From an uncultured Lachnospiraceae bacterium (GTDB lineage Bacteria; Bacillota; Clostridia; Lachnospirales; Lachnospiraceae): a stretch of DNA of 64,000 bases. Where the stretch lies: contig CANQRR010000001.1 of assembly GCA_947626285.1 (NCBI GenBank), positions 1-64,000 of the forward strand, read 5' to 3'. The notes under the pieces were generated by a model. The model was not told the DNA's origin. It saw nothing but the letters and a program-made list of their open reading frames with translations, and did not search any database. The position numbers and the translations under genes are program-made. Below are positions 59,555-64,000 of the stretch, in pieces. How positions within the stretch are numbered: position 1 is the first letter of the stretch; each line of letters opens with the position of its first letter.

Positions 59555-61192
59555 TCAGTCGTCCTCCGGCATCCCTTCGGTCGTGTAGACCTGGCGCTTC
59601 CTTGCCATCTCGTCGCTCTCAAGGTATTCGTCATAGGTCGTGATCTTGTCGATCAGCTTGCCGTTCGGCAGGATCTCCATGATGCGGTTCGCGGTCGTCT
59701 CCACGATCTGATGGTCGCGGGAGGTGAAGATCAGCACGCCCGGGAACTTGATCAGGCCGTTGTTCAGGGCTGTGATCGCTTCCATATCCAGATGGTTCGT
59801 CGGCTCGTCGAAGAGCAGGACGTTCGCGCCGGAGATCATCATCTTCGAGAACATGCAGCGCACCCGTTCACCACCGGAGAGCACACGAAGCTTCTTCACG
59901 CCGTCCTCACCGGCGAAGAGCATACGGCCGAGGAAGCCGCGCACATAGGTTGCGTCCTTGATCTCGGAGAACTGGGTCAGCCAGTCCGCGATCGTCAGGT
60001 CGGAGTCAAACTCCTTCGTGCTGTCCTTCGGGAAGTAGGCCTGCGAGGTCGTGACGCCCCATTTGAAGTGGCCTTCGTCCGGCTCGATCTCACCCATCAG
60101 GATCTGCAGGAAGGTCGTCTTGGCGAGTTCGTTGCCGCCCACGAGCGCCACCTTGTCGTTGTGCCCAAGCGTGAACGTGATGTCATCGAGCACTTTGACG
60201 CCGTCGATCGTCTTGGAGAGGTTTTCGACCATGAGCACCTCGTTGCCGATCTCCCGGTTCGGACGGAAATCAATATACGGATATTTGCGGCTCGACGGCT
60301 TGATCTCGTCGAGCTGTATCTTTTCGAGGGCGCGCTTTCGGGAGGTCGCCTGCTTGGACTTCGAAGCGTTCGCGGAGAAGCGGGAAATGAACTCCTGCAG
60401 CTCTTTGATTTTTTCTTCCTTCTTCTTGTTCGCCTCTTTCATCTGGCGGATCAGCAGCTGGCTGGATTCGTACCAGAAATCGTAATTGCCTGCGTAGAGC
60501 TGAATCTTGCCGTAGTCGATGTCCGCGATGAAGGTGCAAACCTTGTTCAGAAAATAGCGGTCGTGCGACACGACGATCACGGTGTTGTTGAAGTTGATCA
60601 GGAATTCCTCGAGCCAGTTGATGGCGTCGAGGTCCAGATGGTTCGTCGGCTCGTCGAGCAGCAGGATGTCCGGGTTGCCGAAGAGGGCGCGCGCCAGGAG
60701 CACCTTGACCTTCTCACTGCCGTCGAGATCTTTCATCATACTGTAGTGGAGCGCGGTGTCGATACCGAGCCCGTTTAAGAGCATGGCCGCGTCGGACTCT
60801 GCCTCCCAGCCGTTCATCTCTGCGAATTCCGCCTCAAGCTCGCTGGCGCGGATCCCGTCCTCGTCGGAGAAGTCCTCTTTCATGTAGATCGCGTCCTTCT
60901 CCTTCATGATGTCGTACAGGCGCTGATTGCCCATAATGACGGTGTCGAGCACCGGATATTCGTCGTACTTGAAATGGTCCTGTTCGAGCACGGACATGCG
61001 CTGTCCGGGCGTCATGAAGACGTCGCCTTTCGTCGTCTCCAACTGTCCTGAGAGGATCTTGAGAAATGTGGATTTCCCCGCGCCGTTTGCGCCTATGAGC
61101 CCGTAGCAGTTGCCCTCCGTGAACTTGATATTTACATCTTCAAACAAAGCCCTTTTGCCGAGTCTGAGCGTTACATTGTTTGCACTGATCAT
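59555..61192 (-). CDS. ABC-F family ATPase (YkpA/YbiT-like)
   Basis: 545 residues, two fused ABC domains with a linker rich in Lys/Glu. First Walker A GANGAGKST with an atypical signature (DLDGSEKVK), and a second Walker A that is degenerate (GGNELAKTT) but with LSGGERVR and LLFDEPTNHLD. These deviations are typical of the YkpA/YbiT branch, so not a sequencing error. It lacks membrane spans. ABC-F proteins act on the ribosome (translation regulation or antibiotic resistance). It is convergent with the structured RNA. Confidence 0.93.
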   Translation of the reverse strand: MISANNVTLRLGKRALFEDVNIKFTEGNCYGLIGANGAGKSTFLKILSGQLETTKGDVFMTPGQRMSVLEQDHFKYDEYPVLDTVIMGNQRLYDIMKEKDAIYMKEDFSDEDGIRASELEAEFAEMNGWEAESDAAMLLNGLGIDTALHYSMMKDLDGSEKVKVLLARALFGNPDILLLDEPTNHLDLDAINWLEEFLINFNNTVIVVSHDRYFLNKVCTFIADIDYGKIQLYAGNYDFWYESSQLLIRQMKEANKKKEEKIKELQEFISRFSANASKSKQATSRKRALEKIQLDEIKPSSRKYPYIDFRPNREIGNEVLMVENLSKTIDGVKVLDDITFTLGHNDKVALVGGNELAKTTFLQILMGEIEPDEGHFKWGVTTSQAYFPKDSTKEFDSDLTIADWLTQFSEIKDATYVRGFLGRMLFAGEDGVKKLRVLSGGERVRCMFSKMMISGANVLLFDEPTNHLDMEAITALNNGLIKFPGVLIFTSRDHQIVETTANRIMEILPNGKLIDKITTYDEYLESDEMARKRQVYTTEGMPEDD

Positions 61193-61392
61193 CTGATAAC
61201 CTCTTTTTCTGTTTTCTGGGTGTCGTCGGTTCTTTGCCTATTATACATGAATCCCCGATAAATTCAAGGAAAATGTGCACATGTTTTAAGAGAAACGCCT
61301 TTCTTGACTTTGCATGGTGCGCATGATAGACTTTGAGCGTCTGTAGTATTTTTGTTGCAGTTTTGGAGCGCAATGCGCAGGGAGAGCGGATC
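61193..61392. other. Divergent intergenic region
   Basis: 200 bases between the ABC-F and pyruvyl-transferase genes, which are transcribed away from each other. No clear consensus promoter was identified. Confidence 0.35.

Positions 61393-64000
<2,608 letters not shown>

Noticed and set aside
59555-61192. ABC-F gene as a damaged gene because of its degenerate Walker A and signature
   Set aside because: GGNELAKTT and the altered first signature are normal for the YkpA/YbiT branch.

Overview
This is low-to-mid GC chromosomal DNA from a Gram-positive anaerobe, most likely class Clostridia and probably a gut Lachnospiraceae-type organism. The evidence is strong AGGAGG ribosome sites and sigma-A type promoters, pyruvate:ferredoxin oxidoreductase, a YkpA-type ABC-F protein, an M60 mucin-type peptidase, LtaS-like enzymes, and a type IV pilus (T4P) system with no PilQ secretin. 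The taxon is an inference; no rRNA gene is present.

Positions 1-37600 form one large T4P island. On the left (368-18450) are pilin-like and minor pilin genes: two roughly 900-residue prepilins with Ig-like repeats and carbohydrate-binding-like ends, a giant 3357-residue prepilin with about 28-30 GLUG-type repeats, and three small pseudopilins of PilX/GspK, PilV/GspI and PilW/GspJ type. On the right (29592-37605) is the assembly machine: a pilin-like membrane protein, prepilin peptidase PilD, PilC, a PilM-PilN fusion, PilO, PilB with an MshEN (c-di-GMP-binding type) N-terminus, and PilT.

Between them (18664-29313) lies the most interesting part. A complete major pilin gene with its own promoter is followed by an LtaS-like phosphoglycerol transferase. 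A near-identical pilin plus LtaS pair lies about 9 kb away in inverted orientation, but its pilin lacks promoter, start codon and leader. A third leaderless pilin lies between them in direct orientation. All three pilin segments begin at exactly the same base of the same 24-bp sequence (18717-18740, 24191-24214, 28064-28087 minus). A tyrosine recombinase gene ends about 150 bp from the inverted copy, with two 19-bp direct repeats in between. I read this as a candidate pilin shufflon: site-specific inversion would swap the pilin body, together with a linked envelope-modifying enzyme, behind one fixed promoter and leader. The spacer holds decaying accessory genes (Fic/VbhA remnant, HepT/MntA toxin-antitoxin, sce7726-like protein, Rpn-like tails).

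From 37688 to 46829 the genes are mostly housekeeping or signalling: CPA2 antiporter, YitT protein, a two-component system with a downstream anchored protein, VanY-like carboxypeptidase, a small lipoprotein, a small membrane protein and an Ig-like secreted protein. A PAS-GGDEF protein (46891-48147, minus) is divergent from a 1944-residue secreted M60 peptidase and an FN3 surface protein. A cluster of SPFH/zinc-ribbon, zinc-ribbon membrane and TPM-domain proteins follows (55838-59243). A free-standing structured RNA candidate with a good promoter, pseudoknot and terminator lies at 59369-59482. The window ends with an ABC-F ATPase (minus), a pyruvyl-transferase family protein and the 5' part of a pyruvate:ferredoxin oxidoreductase gene running off the edge.
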